A DNA stretch of 64,000 nucleotides. Origin: Choanephora cucurbitarum. Taxonomy: Eukaryota; Mucoromycota; Mucoromycetes; Mucorales; Choanephoraceae. Shown here piece after piece: positions 1 through 10,707 of the stretch. How positions within the stretch are numbered: position 1 is the stretch's first letter; every line of letters starts with the position of its first letter. The DNA is taken from assembly GCA_025331435.1 (NCBI GenBank), contig JAIWNI010000041.1, forward strand, positions 1 to 64,000. The letters run 5' to 3'. The translations under genes and the position numbers were made by a program. The notes below the pieces were generated by a model that did not search any database, was not told where the DNA came from, and worked only from the letters and a program-made list of their open reading frames with translations.

Positions 1-96
1 AGGTACTGGTGGTCTAAGCTTTGTTGCAAGTTATGTCTATGAGCGATGAGAGTGTTTGTGCGTTGCCAGTATACTTCTTGAGTGTATGAGCAATGT
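1..96 (-). mobile_element. LINE 5' end, element continues left of the window
   Basis: These bases match the 5' leader of the two full-length LINE copies (near 5676-5771 and 10517-10612). The match stops at 96, where a 14-bp tRNA-Lys sequence begins. Compared with the full-length copies it lacks about the first 80 bp of the leader, so it is slightly 5'-truncated. The body lies off the left edge. Confidence 0.8.
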
Positions 97-110
97 GCCT
101 AGCTAGCTCA
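97..110 (+). repeat. 14-bp target-site duplication (5' end of tRNA-Lys)
   Basis: The sequence gcctagctagctca is identical to the first 14 nt of the tRNA-Lys gene at 12357. It sits exactly between the 5' end of one LINE and the 3' end of the next. Confidence 0.88.
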
Positions 111-1009
111 GATTAAACATTATCTTTAATTTTTTCCTTAAACAATTATATGGGCAACTCTATGGAGCATAAGCCAAATTGTATGAACTAAACTAAGATC
201 AAAAAGAGTGGAATGAGGAAACGAAAAAACCCAGCAGAAAACAACGACAAAAGGGGGAAAAAAGAGGAAAGAGAAAAAAAGAAAGAGAAAGCAACAGAGT
301 ACCGAGACAATTTTAGAACCCAAGGGCAGCACCAACGAATGGGAACTTTGATACTCACTTACCACCGTGGTTGCGCAATGAGTAGACTAAAGAGGTCATT
401 TCGTCTAAGATGAGAGCGATGGAGGAAGCCACGATCCTTGGGGATCGGGTTCAGGAGCGATGGTAGCAAGAGGATGTACCAGAGAGTCTATTGCATGAAG
501 CAATTGGATAAGAGAGGACCAAAAAGGAGGAGGACCAGTGGAAGCCTTTACAGGCAGAGAGTTGAGGGCATGGTCGATCGGATGAACGCCAGCAGGAGGA
601 GAGGGGAGAGCAGAAAAGAGTTCAGAGTCAAGTGCACGACAAGACAAGAAGTGATCTCTTGAAATGAAGGCACCAGAGAGACAAGGGCATTCTTCACGAA
701 GGTTCGCAAAGCGACCAAGACGCCAACGAACAAGCCTACTGCGAGCAGTAGTTGTCATTGGGAGGTAGAGGATGGGATCCGGCTTATAAGTGCACGGACG
801 ACAGGCACGCAAGAGAACAGAGCGACCAAGAGAAGCTTGTTTTGCCATTTGGCGGTTGAATTGATCCTGCCAATATCGTCTAAAGTGAGCACGGAGCTCA
901 GCATCAGAGACAGGCGGTGGATCAGGGAGAGAGAGGTAGAGAGCATTCTGTTGAAGAAGCTTAGAGAGGCGAGGGTACCGTAGTTGATCACGTAAGAGCA
1001 CAAGCAAGC
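111..1009 (-). mobile_element. 5'-truncated LINE copy (oldest complete insertion visible)
   Basis: This is an 899-bp fragment carrying the 3' UTR and the end of ORF2. It is flanked on both sides by the 14-bp tRNA-Lys duplication (97-110 and 1010-1023). It is visibly more diverged from the full-length copies than they are from each other, both in the 3' UTR and in ORF2. Truncation at the 5' side is the normal outcome of incomplete target-primed reverse transcription. Confidence 0.88.
405..1009 (-). pseudogene. LINE ORF2 C-terminal fragment
   Basis: About 200 residues align with the C-terminus of ORF2 in the neighbouring copies, including the Cys/His cluster CPCLSGAFISRDHFLSC. The frame stays open rightwards through the 14-bp duplication to 1067, giving an ORF that begins in the 3' UTR of the next element. 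Those first residues are not part of the protein family. There is no endonuclease and no reverse transcriptase core. Confidence 0.85.
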
Positions 1010-1023
1010 GCCTAGCTAGCTCA
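1010..1023 (+). repeat. 14-bp target-site duplication (5' end of tRNA-Lys)
   Basis: Exact copy of tRNA-Lys nt 1-14, lying between the truncated copy on the left and the 3' end of the full-length copy on the right. Confidence 0.88.
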
Positions 1024-1304
1024 GGTGAAACATTATATTTTATTATATACAACAATTCTTTGGGCAACTCTATGGAGCATAAGCCGAATTGGATGAACTA
1101 AACTAAATAAAAGAGTGGGAAAAAGTACAAAAAACCCAGCAGAAAAACGAACAAAAGGGAAAAGAGGAAACAGAAGGACAGGAAGAGAGAGCAACAGAGT
1201 ACTGAGACAACTTTAGAGCCCAAAGGCAGCACCAACGGATGGGAACTTTGATAATCACTTACCACCGTGGTTGCGCAGTGAGCAGGCTAAAGAGGTCATT
1301 TTGT

Positions 1305-4300
1305 CTATGGAGAGATCGGAGGAGAAGGAGGAGGAGGAGGAGGAAGCCATGATCCATTTGGATCAGGTTCTGGAGCGATGGTAGCAAGAGGATGCACCAG
1401 AGAGTCTATTGCATGAAGCAATTGGAGAAGAGAGGACCAAAAAGGAGGAGGACCAGTGGAAGCCTTTACAGGCAGAGAGTTGAGGGCATGGTCGATCGGA
1501 TGAACGCCAGCCGGAGGAGAAGGGAGGTCGAAAAAGAGGGATGGATCAAGTGCACTACAAGACAAGAAATGATCTCTTGAAATGTAGGCACCGGAGAGGC
1601 AGGGACATTCTTCACGAAGATTCGCAAAGCGACCAAGACGCCAACGAACAAGCCTACTGCGAGCAGTAGTTGTCATTGGGAGGTAGAGGATTGGATCCGG
1701 CTTTGAAGTGCACGGACGACAGGCACGCAAGAGGACAGCACGGCCACGAGAAGCTTGAGTTGCCATTTGGCGGTTGAACTGATCCTGCCAATATCGCCTA
1801 AAGTGAGCACGAAGCTCAACATTAGAGACAGGCGGTGGATCAGGGAGAGAGAGGTAGAGAGCATTCTGTTGAAGAAGCTTAGTAAGGCGAGGGTACCGCA
1901 GTTGATCACGTAAGAGCACAAGCAAGCAGTCATCAGGGAGGTATTGTACACGAAGAACGTATCTTGTGACAAGGACATTGTACCTATGAATCATGGCAGG
2001 CAGGCAAGTGATGTGTTTTGCTACTTGAAACCAAGAGCCACCAATGAACATACGGACCAGCCGGTTTTGAAGGTCATCGAGCTGTTTCATGTCTGTTGAA
2101 GAGAGACGGGCAATAGCCAGGCCATACTCTATCTTGGGACGGATAAAGCAGGCATACAGTCGAGAGGACAGGAGGAGAGAGAAGCCGTTACGGTGGACAC
2201 CTACTGAGACCAGCAGGGCCATGGTCTTGACAGCCTTAGCTGCACGAAAAGAGACAAGATCTGGACCAGAAATGCCCTTTGAGCGAAAAGGTACACCGAG
2301 GTATACAAATTCGTCAACGAGCGGTAACGGTTCATCGTACAACGTCAATCGTGGGCCATCAGGTCGTGCGTTGAGGACTGCACATTTAGACGGACTCCAG
2401 CGATATCCGAGGGAGCGAGAATGCTCAGCGGCAATGTTCAGCATCCGTTGGACCTGACTACTAGAGCCAATGATCGCAACGTCATCCGCGAAGAGAAGGC
2501 AATTCAAAGGAATTGGCGAAGGAGGAGGAGAAGGAGAGGAAGGAGAAGAAGGCGAACCTGGTGGACATACCGAAGTAGTACCATCCGAGGCAGCAGCGCG
2601 GAGAGCAGAGGGAAGCGAGTTGATGTACAAAGAGTACAGATGCGGGGAGAGAACAGAGCCTTGTAGAACACCAGTGACAGGAGTAAAAGGCGCAGAGGAA
2701 TGATTAGCGATCAGCACCGAAATCTGAACGTCATCAAACAAGTTGATGAGCAATCCAAGAAGTGGGCGGGGTAGAGAGGAATCAGCCAGAGCATTCCAGA
2801 TGACACGTCGGTCAACAGTGTCATAAGCAGCCTTGATGTCAAGAAAAGCAACCACAGGACGGCGATGGTGGGTGAGCAGGTAGTCATGCATCAAGTCATG
2901 CAAGCAGAGGGCTTGATCCAGAGGGCTACGCTGCGGACGGAAACCACCTTGCGCAATGTCAAGTGGAGGCGAGTGTTCATAGAGACAGTCAGAGATGGCA
3001 AACTCAAAGAGCTTACGCATAACCGAAGTCAGAGAGATTGGCCGATAGTTTGCAGGATCAGAGGGATCGTTTTTCTTGTGTATCGGGAAGACATTGGCGA
3101 GACGCCAGAGAGAGGGGGTGTACGACCATTGATAACACAGAGAGAAGAAAAGAGAGAGTAGCGGGGCAAGGTCCGTTGCAACGGCCTTCAGCATTTCTGC
3201 TTTCAGGTGATCGCTACCCGGTGCCTTGCGTAGAGGTAACCGCTTGATGTGATCCATGATAGCATCTACAGAGAAAATGTCCAAATCATCAGGCAGAGCA
3301 AAAGGAAGCAAACTATCGTGAGGTGATGGAGCAGAAGGGCGAGCGTCAGGCGCAGGCAAAAGGGAACCATTGTAGACAGTGGCCAAGTGAGAGGCCATGG
3401 TATCCACTGATGCAGCAGGACCGTCAGGATGAGCATAGGTTGATGAGCAGTCACGACGCCTTTTTATCCTTGAAAGAGTGGCCGTAGCTTTAGAGAAATC
3501 TTTTTCAAGTTGGGCACAGAAATTCTTCCAAGAGAGACGTTTTGCCTTTGATACCAAACGACGGAACGAACGATGAGCATCAAGATGCAACGACCACCAG
3601 TACGCTTTGTCAACACCTAGGGCGTGACGCCACATACTATAACAGCGATCGCGTTCACGAGCAGCAGACTCGATTTCCGAAGTCCAGTATTTCTTCCACC
3701 ACTTACCAGACCGAGGTGCTCTCACACCAACCGATCCATCCAAGGAATCGTAGAAGCACTCATTAAGAGTAGCATTCAGACCATCAATGTCAGGGCGGCA
3801 TGTAGGAGGAGAAGCAACCAGAGCGGACAGCGCATCACCCAAGGGCGAGACACTAGTCCTAAACCTGGACCTAAACAGAGCTAGCGGTTCCGTGTCTTGC
3901 AAGCGAGACAGGTTCCAAAGCCGTCTAGGAGCCAAGGTTGGCGCCGAAGCACCAGCAGCCACAGACGCATAGTCGAAAGACAGAGTCAACAATCTATGGT
4001 CAGAGCCAAGAGACAAGTCAGATTCTACCACGATCTGAGCCGAACGCATATCCTTTGCAGGTATATTTGTTACGAACAGATCGATGATGCTACTCACTTC
4101 CCTTTCACGCCGAAACGTAGAAAAGGTAGCAACACCTGGAGAAAGAGACGAGTTGAGCACAGCCAACCCACATTGTTCAAGCCATGTTGCCATAGCAAGT
4201 CCACGGGGATTGGTAGCGGAATCACCGGTAAGAGCACCAAAACGAGCATTGAAGTCACCACAGATAATGGAGTCAGAGTGAAGGGGGATTTGTTGTAAAG

Positions 4301-4692
4301 CGGATAGCACCAGATCATTAGAGATACTGGGTGGAAAATAAACACAATGCACATTGACCTTATCAATTTTCAGTGAAAGAGTGTATGCATTGAGGGAGGG
4401 AAGTTGAGAGACAGAGTGTTGGCAATGAGGAGAGATGAGTGCCGAAACACCACCAGAATCCACGGTTGTTTGCGTTTATTAGCTTCTTGCCATAGAGATG
4501 GTACTGAGACCACTCAACTGGAAGAAAGCCAGATGTGAGCCAAGTTTCTGTCACAAAGAGGACATCGGTGTGGAGGACATGGGATAGGACATCGTGGATG
4601 GTTGAGGCCCGAAGGCCATTAGCATTCCAGATGCTTAGAGAGAAGGAGCGGAGAGGGGTGGGTATAGAGAAAGGATCTGTAAGAGGACTCAT
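1305..4692 (-). pseudogene. LINE copy A ORF2: APE endonuclease + reverse transcriptase, one frameshift
   Basis: ORF2 starts at the ATG at 4692 (overlapping the ORF1 stop). It gives the N-terminal endonuclease (SIWNANGLRAS, TETWL) and then shifts +1 near 4455-4463 into the 1052-residue frame ending at 1305. The second frame holds the rest of the endonuclease (ICGDFNARFG, LGSDHRLLTLSFD with the catalytic His), the RT fingers (NYRPISLTSVMRKLFE), the palm (AFLDIKAAYD), the FADD catalytic box (LLFADDVAI), the thumb, and a C-terminal CxC..H..C cluster. Copy B has the same shift at the same place. It is therefore either an inherited lesion or a programmed frameshift. Apart from that the RT region is intact. 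Confidence 0.88.
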
Positions 4693-5630
4693 TAAAGAGA
4701 CATTACAGAATCACTATCGTCAGAGCCGGTCTTTGAGAAAGCAAAGGACTTGGCACGGGGATCTTGAGCCTGTTGGCGAGAGTGAGCAGCGGCGACAGCA
4801 GAACGGAGATCGGTGTCATCGATCCATCCCCAATCCAAAAAGGAACGGGCAACAGAACCGACAACAACAGGACGAAGGAAAGAGAGAGTGTCAAGAGCAC
4901 GACCGTTAACCAGCTCATGCATTTGAGCGGCACGTTGGTCGACCGACAGAGAGGCAAACTTGGGATCAGCAAGGTTGGATGGATCCAAAGGATCGAAATC
5001 CTTCACAAGCTCAGCGCCAGCCTTCTGCATGACAGCAGTGAATTGCTCCACATACTGCACATGCATCAGGACACCGAGAACACCAGAAGCAGGAAAAGAA
5101 ATGTCAAGGACACGGCCGGTATCAACGCCAATGCGGCGAAGACGAGAACGAACCTCAGATCTATTGATCTTACGAGAGCGGCCAAGGTAAACATATTTAA
5201 AGCCTTGAGGACCTTTGGCCCCAGGGCTCATAAAAGCACGAGCAGCAGCAGCACGCTTTTTTGTAGAAGGTGCACGAGCCTTTTTGGCAGGTGCAGCAGC
5301 AGAGACAGGAGAGGAGAGAGCAGGTTTGGCAGCAGCAGCGGCCCAAGAAGAAGCAGAGGTACCATTTGTATCATCTGATACAGAGCGTACAGGATTAGCT
5401 ACCTGTGAGTTGACTAAATTGAGAAGTCTTTCATTCTCAGAGATTAGTTTTTTATTTTTTTCCTCAAGGGAAAAAATTTTTTCTTGAAGAGACTCGATAT
5501 GTTTGAAGAGCCCATCATGTTGTTGAACCTGTTGTTGCAACTGCAACACAAGTGTCTGAAGATGTTGCAAGTCAACGGGTTGATTGCGAACAAAAGAGGT
5601 GGGTGCAGTTTGTTGCATTGGTGTAGTCAT
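4692..5630 (-). CDS. LINE copy A ORF1 protein (312 aa)
   Basis: This is the probable nucleic-acid-binding ORF1p of the LINE. Residues about 20-75 form a Gln/Leu-rich coiled coil, expected to oligomerise. Residues about 90-135 are Ala/Ser/Lys-rich and basic. From about 140 a folded domain begins (GFKYVYLGRSRKINRSE) that resembles the RRM/CTD-type region of other fungal ORF1 proteins. No CCHC zinc knuckle is visible, which is unusual for the group. The stop codon overlaps the ORF2 start as TAATG, so ORF2 may be translated by termination-reinitiation. The protein is identical to that of copy B. The family assignment rests on position and composition rather than a diagnostic motif. Confidence 0.85.
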   Translation of the reverse strand: MTTPMQQTAPTSFVRNQPVDLQHLQTLVLQLQQQVQQHDGLFKHIESLQEKIFSLEEKNKKLISENERLLNLVNSQVANPVRSVSDDTNGTSASSWAAAAAKPALSSPVSAAAPAKKARAPSTKKRAAAARAFMSPGAKGPQGFKYVYLGRSRKINRSEVRSRLRRIGVDTGRVLDISFPASGVLGVLMHVQYVEQFTAVMQKAGAELVKDFDPLDPSNLADPKFASLSVDQRAAQMHELVNGRALDTLSFLRPVVVGSVARSFLDWGWIDDTDLRSAVAAAHSRQQAQDPRAKSFAFSKTGSDDSDSVMSL

Positions 5631-5850
5631 CTTGAAAACTAACTTTCAAAACGACTCGTATAAATGTGAAAATAGAGGTACTGGTGGTCTTAAGCTTTGT
5701 TGCAAGTTATGTCTATGAGCGATGAGAGTGTTTGTGCGTTGCTAGTATACTTCTTGAGTGTATGAGCAATGTAATTGGCTAGTTCTTGAGCTTCAAGTCA
5801 CGTATAGAGGTATACGAAGGACTAAAAGTATTCAAAAGCGAAAGAAAAGT

Positions 5851-5864
5851 GCCTAGCTAGCTCA
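5851..5864 (+). repeat. 14-bp target-site duplication (5' end of tRNA-Lys)
   Basis: Exact copy of tRNA-Lys nt 1-14, between the 5' end of copy A and the 3' end of copy B. Confidence 0.9.
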
Positions 5865-6145
5865 GGTGAAACATTATATTTTATTATATACAACAATTCT
5901 TTGGGCAACTCTATGGAGCATAAGCCGAATTGGATGAGCTAAACTAAATAAAAGAGTGGGAAAAAGTACAAAAAACCCAGCAGAAAAACGAACAAAAGGG
6001 AAAAGAGGAAACAGAAGGACAGGAAGAGAGAGCAACAGAGTACTGAGACAACTTTAGAGCCCAAAGGCAGCACCAACGGATGGGAACTTTGATAATCACT
6101 TACCACCGTGGTTGCGCAGTGAGCAGGCTAAAGAGGTCATTTTGT

Positions 6146-9100
6146 CTATGGAGAGATCGGAGGAGAAGGAGGAGGAGGAGGAGGAAGCCATGATCCATTT
6201 GGATCAGGTTCTGGAGCGATGGTAGCAAGAGGATGCACCAGAGAGTCTATTGCATGAAGCAATTGGAGAAGAGAGGACCAAAAAGGAGGAGGACCAGTGG
6301 AAGCCTTTACAGGCAGAGAGTTGAGGGCATGGTCGATCGGATGAACGCCAGCCGGAGGAGAAGGGAGGTCGAAAAAGAGGGATGGATCAAGTGCACTACA
6401 AGACAAGAAATGATCTCTTGAAATGTAGGCACCGGAGAGGCAGGGACATTCTTCACGAAGATTCGCAAAGCGACCAAGACGCCAACGAACAAGCCTACTG
6501 CGAGCAGTAGTTGTCATTGGGAGGTAGAGGATTGGATCCGGCTTTGAAGTGCACGGACGACAGGCACGCAAGAGGACAGCACGGCCACGAGAAGCTTGAG
6601 TTGCCATTTGGCGGTTGAACTGATCCTGCCAATATCGTCCTAAAGTGAGCACGAAGCTCAACATTAGAGACAGGCGGTGGATCAGGGAGAGAGAGGTAGA
6701 GAGCATTCTGTTGAAGAAGCTTAGTAAGGCGAGGGTACCGCAGTTGATCACGTAAGAGCACAAGCAAGCAGTCATCAGGGAGGTATTGTACACGAAGAAC
6801 GTATCTTGTGACAAGGACATTGTACCTATGAATCATAGCAGGCAGGCAAGTGATGTGTTTTGCTACTTGAAACCAAGAGCCACCAATGAACATACGGACC
6901 AGCCGGTTTTGAAGGTCATCGAGCTGTTTCATGTCTGTTGAAGAGAGACGGGCAATAGCCAGGCCATACTCTATCTTGGGACGGATAAAGCAGGCATACA
7001 GTCGAGAGGACAGGAGGAGAGAGAAGCCGTTACGGTGGACACCTACTGAGACCAGCAGGGCCATGGTCTTGACAGCCTTAGCTGCACGAAAAGAGACAAG
7101 ATCTGGACCAGAAATGCCCTTTGAGCGAAAAGGTACACCGAGGTATACAAATTCGTCAACGAGCGGTAACGGTTCATCGTACAACGTCAATCGTGGGCCA
7201 TCAGGTCGTGCGTTGAGGACTGCACATTTAGACGGACTCCAGCGATATCCGAGGGAGCGAGAATGCTCAGCGGCAATGTTCAGCATCCGTTGGACCTGAC
7301 TACTAGAGCCAATGATCGCAACGTCATCCGCGAAGAGAAGGCAATTCAAAGGAATTGGCGAAGGAGGAGGAGAAGGAGAGGAAGGAGAAGAAGGCGAACC
7401 TGGTGGACATACCGAAGTAGTACCATCCGAGGCAGCAGCGCGGAGAGCAGAGGGAAGCGAGTTGATGTACAAAGAGTACAGATGCGGGGAGAGAACAGAG
7501 CCTTGTAGAACACCAGTGACAGGAGTAAAAGGCGCAGAGGAATGATTAGCGATCAGCACCGAAATCTGAACGTCATCAAACAAGTTGATGAGCAATCCAA
7601 GAAGTGGGCGGGGTAGAGAGGAATCAGCCAGAGCATTCCAGATGACACGTCGGTCAACAGTGTCATAAGCAGCCTTGATGTCAAGAAAAGCAACCACAGG
7701 ACGGCGATGGTGGGTGAGCAGGTAGTCATGCATCAAGTCATGCAAGCAGAGGGCTTGATCCAGAGGGCTACGCTGCGGACGGAAACCACCTTGCGCAATG
7801 TCAAGTGGAGGCGAGTGTTCATAGAGACAGTCAGAGATGGCAAACTCAAAGAGCTTACGCATAACCGAAGTCAGAGAGATTGGCCGATAGTTTGCAGGAT
7901 CAGAGGGATCGTTTTTCTTGTGTATCGGGAAGACATTGGCGAGACGCCAGAGAGAGGGGGTGTACGACCATTGATAACACAGAGAGAAGAAAAGAGAGAG
8001 TAGCGGGGCAAGGTCCGTTGCAACGGCCTTCAGCATTTCTGCTTTCAGGTGATCGCTACCCGGTGCCTTGCGTAGAGGTAACCGCTTGATGTGATCCATG
8101 ATAGCATCTACAGAGAAAATGTCCAAATCATCAGGCAGAGCAAAAGGAAGCAAACTATCGTGAGGTGATGGAGCAGAAGGGCGAGCGTCAGGCGCAGGCA
8201 AAAGGGAACCATTGTAGACAGTGGCCAAGTGAGAGGCCATGGTATCCACTGATGCAGCAGGACCGTCAGGATGAGCATAGGTTGATGAGCAGTCACGACG
8301 CCTTTTTATCCTTGAAAGAGTGGCCGTAGCTTTAGAGAAATCTTTTTCAAGTTGGGCACAGAAATTCTTCCAAGAGAGACGTTTTGCCTTTGATACCAAA
8401 CGACGGAACGAACGATGAGCATCAAGATGCAACGACCACCAGTACGCTTTGTCAACACCTAGGGCGTGACGCCACATACTATAACAGCGATCGCGTTCAC
8501 GAGCAGCAGACTCGATTTCCGAAGTCCAGTATTTCTTCCACCACTTACCAGACCGAGGTGCTCTCACACCAACCGATCCATCCAAGGAATCGTAGAAGCA
8601 CTCATTAAGAGTAGCATTCAGACCATCAATGTCAGGGCGGCATGTAGGAGGAGAAGCAACCAGAGCGGACAGCGCATCACCCAAGGGCGAGACACTAGTC
8701 CTAAACCTGGACCTAAACAGAGCTAGCGGTTCCGTGTCTTGCAAGCGAGACAGGTTCCAAAGCCGTCTAGGAGCCAAGGTTGGCGCCGAAGCACCAGCAG
8801 CCACAGACGCATAGTCGAAAGACAGAGTCAACAATCTATGGTCAGAGCCAAGAGACAAGTCAGATTCTACCACGATCTGAGCCGAACGCATATCCTTTGC
8901 AGGTATATTTGTCACGAACAGATCGATGATGCTACTCACTTCCCTTTCACGCCGAAACGTAGAAAAGGTAGCAACACCTGGAGAAAGAGACGAGTTGAGC
9001 ACAGCCAACCCACATTGTTCAAGCCATGTTGCCATAGCAAGTCCACGGGGATTGGTAGCGGAATCACCGGTAAGAGCACCAAAACGAGCATTGAAGTCAC

Positions 9101-9534
9101 CACAGATAATGGAGTCAGAGTGAAGGGGGATTTGTTGTAAAGCGGATAACACCAGATCATTAGAGATACTGGGTGGAAAATAAACACAATGCACATTGAC
9201 CTTATCAATTTTCAGTGAAAGAGTGTATGCATTGAGAGAGGGAAGTTGAGAGACAGAGTGTTGGCAATGAGGAGAGATGAGTGCCGAAACACCACCAGAA
9301 TCCACGGTTGTTTGCGTTTATTAGCTTCTTGCCATAGAGATGGTACTGAGACCACTCAACTGGAAGAAAGCCAGATGTGAGCCAAGTTTCTGTCACAAAG
9401 AGGACATCGGTGTGGAGGACATGGGATAAGACATCGTGGATGGTTGAGGCCCGAAGGCCATTAGCATTCCAGATGCTTAGAGAGAAGGAGCGGAGAGGGG
9501 TGGGTATAGAGAAAGGATCTGTAAGAGGACTCAT
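6146..9534 (-). pseudogene. LINE copy B ORF2, two frameshifts
   Basis: The order is as in copy A: endonuclease N-terminus (9534 to about 9205), then the +1 shift near 9300, then endonuclease and reverse transcriptase with GDFNA, SDHR and FADD motifs. A second lesion is private to this copy: one extra base near 6638 (atcgtcct against atcgcct in copies A and C). It throws the last 160 or so residues, including the Cys/His cluster, into another frame, where they continue to 6146. This copy is therefore unlikely to encode a complete ORF2p. Confidence 0.88.
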
Positions 9535-10472
9535 TAAAGAGACATTACAGAATCACTATCGTCAGAGCCGGTCTTTGAGAAAGCAAAGGACTTGGCACGG
9601 GGATCTTGAGCTTGTTGGCGAGAGTGAGCAGCGGCGACAGCAGAACGGAGATCGGTGTCATCGATCCATCCCCAATCCAAAAAGGAACGGGCAACAGAAC
9701 CGACAACAACAGGACGAAGGAAAGAGAGAGTGTCAAGAGCACGACCGTTAACCAGCTCATGCATTTGAGCGGCACGTTGGTCGACCGACAGAGAGGCAAA
9801 CTTGGGATCAGCAAGGTTGGATGGATCCAAAGGATCGAAATCCTTCACAAGCTCAGCGCCAGCCTTCTGCATGACAGCAGTGAATTGCTCCACATACTGC
9901 ACATGCATCAGGACACCGAGAACACCAGAAGCAGGAAAAGAAATGTCAAGGACACGGCCGGTATCAACGCCAATGCGGCGAAGACGAGAACGAACCTCAG
10001 ATCTATTGATCTTACGAGAGCGGCCAAGGTAAACATATTTAAAGCCTTGAGGACCTTTGGCCCCAGGGCTCATAAAAGCACGAGCAGCAGCAGCACGCTT
10101 TTTTGTAGAAGGTGCACGAGCCTTTTTGGCAGGTGCAGCAGCAGAGACAGGAGAGGAGAGAGCAGGTTTGGCAGCAGCAGCGGCCCAAGAAGAAGCAGAG
10201 GTACCATTTGTATCATCTGATACAGAGCGTACAGGATTAGCTACCTGTGAGTTGACTAAATTGAGAAGTCTTTCATTCTCAGAGATTAGTTTTTTATTTT
10301 TTTCCTCAAGGGAAAAAATTTTTTCTTGAAGAGACTCGATATGTTTGAAGAGCCCATCATGTTGTTGAACCTGTTGTTGCAACTGCAACACAAGTGTCTG
10401 AAGATGTTGCAAGTCAACGGGTTGATTGCGAACAAAAGAGGTGGGTGCAGTTTGTTGCATTGGTGTAGTCAT
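9534..10472 (-). CDS. LINE copy B ORF1 protein (312 aa)
   Basis: This is the same protein as copy A ORF1, with no amino-acid difference that I can see: an N-terminal coiled coil, an Ala/Lys-rich linker, and a C-terminal nucleic-acid-binding-like domain beginning around residue 140. It also ends in TAATG, overlapping the ORF2 start at 9534. Identity at protein level between the copies is what recent mobility or recent duplication predicts. Confidence 0.85.
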   Translation of the reverse strand: MTTPMQQTAPTSFVRNQPVDLQHLQTLVLQLQQQVQQHDGLFKHIESLQEKIFSLEEKNKKLISENERLLNLVNSQVANPVRSVSDDTNGTSASSWAAAAAKPALSSPVSAAAPAKKARAPSTKKRAAAARAFMSPGAKGPQGFKYVYLGRSRKINRSEVRSRLRRIGVDTGRVLDISFPASGVLGVLMHVQYVEQFTAVMQKAGAELVKDFDPLDPSNLADPKFASLSVDQRAAQMHELVNGRALDTLSFLRPVVVGSVARSFLDWGWIDDTDLRSAVAAAHSRQQAQDPRAKSFAFSKTGSDDSDSVMSL

Positions 10473-10693
10473 CTTGAAAACTAACTTTCAAAACGACTCG
10501 TATAAATGTGAAAATAGAGGTACTGGTGGTCTAAGCTTTGTTGCAAGTTATGTCTATGAGCGATGAGAGTGTTTGTGCGTTGCTAGTATACTTCTTGAGT
10601 GTATGAGCAATGTAATTGGCTAGTTCTTGAGCTTCAAGTCACGTGATAGAGGTATACGAAGGACTAAAAGTATTCAAAAAGCGAAAGAAAAGT

Positions 10694-10707
10694 GCCTAGC
10701 TAGCTCA
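10694..10707 (+). repeat. 14-bp target-site duplication (5' end of tRNA-Lys)
   Basis: Exact copy of tRNA-Lys nt 1-14, between the 5' end of copy B and the 3' end of copy C. Its partner is the start of the tRNA gene itself (12357-12370). Confidence 0.92.

Larger units (their letters stand above)
1024..5850 (-). mobile_element. Full-length LINE retrotransposon, copy A
   Basis: This 4827-bp element has ORF1, ORF2 and a roughly 280-bp 3' UTR. Its 3' terminus (left end) reads ..GTTTCACC on the element strand with no poly(A) tail. Its 5' terminus (right end) starts ACTTTTCTTTCGC. Copy B has the same two ends, which is why I take this as full length. It is bounded by 14-bp duplications of the tRNA-Lys 5' end. 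The architecture (coiled-coil ORF1, then APE endonuclease plus reverse transcriptase and a C-terminal Cys/His motif, no RNase H seen) is that of L1/Tx1-like non-LTR elements. It is less AT-rich than the surrounding DNA. Confidence 0.93.
5865..10693 (-). mobile_element. Full-length LINE retrotransposon, copy B
   Basis: This 4829-bp copy is nearly identical to copy A over its whole length, including both termini. Visible differences are a handful of substitutions and 1-bp indels (for example in the 5' leader near 10536 and 10645, and in ORF2 near 6638). Both sides carry the 14-bp tRNA-Lys duplication. The near identity means very recent insertion, or tandem duplication of a unit by recombination between duplications. 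Confidence 0.93.

Noticed and set aside
405..1067. A single 220-residue protein starting MPKELLYIIKYNV
   Set aside because: Its first 20 or so residues come from the 3' UTR of the next LINE and the 14-bp duplication. Only 405-1009 belongs to ORF2 of the truncated copy.
2089..2703. Plus-strand Arg/Glu-rich ORFs within the LINEs, repeated in each copy
   Set aside because: They are antisense shadows of the LINE ORF2 coding strand.
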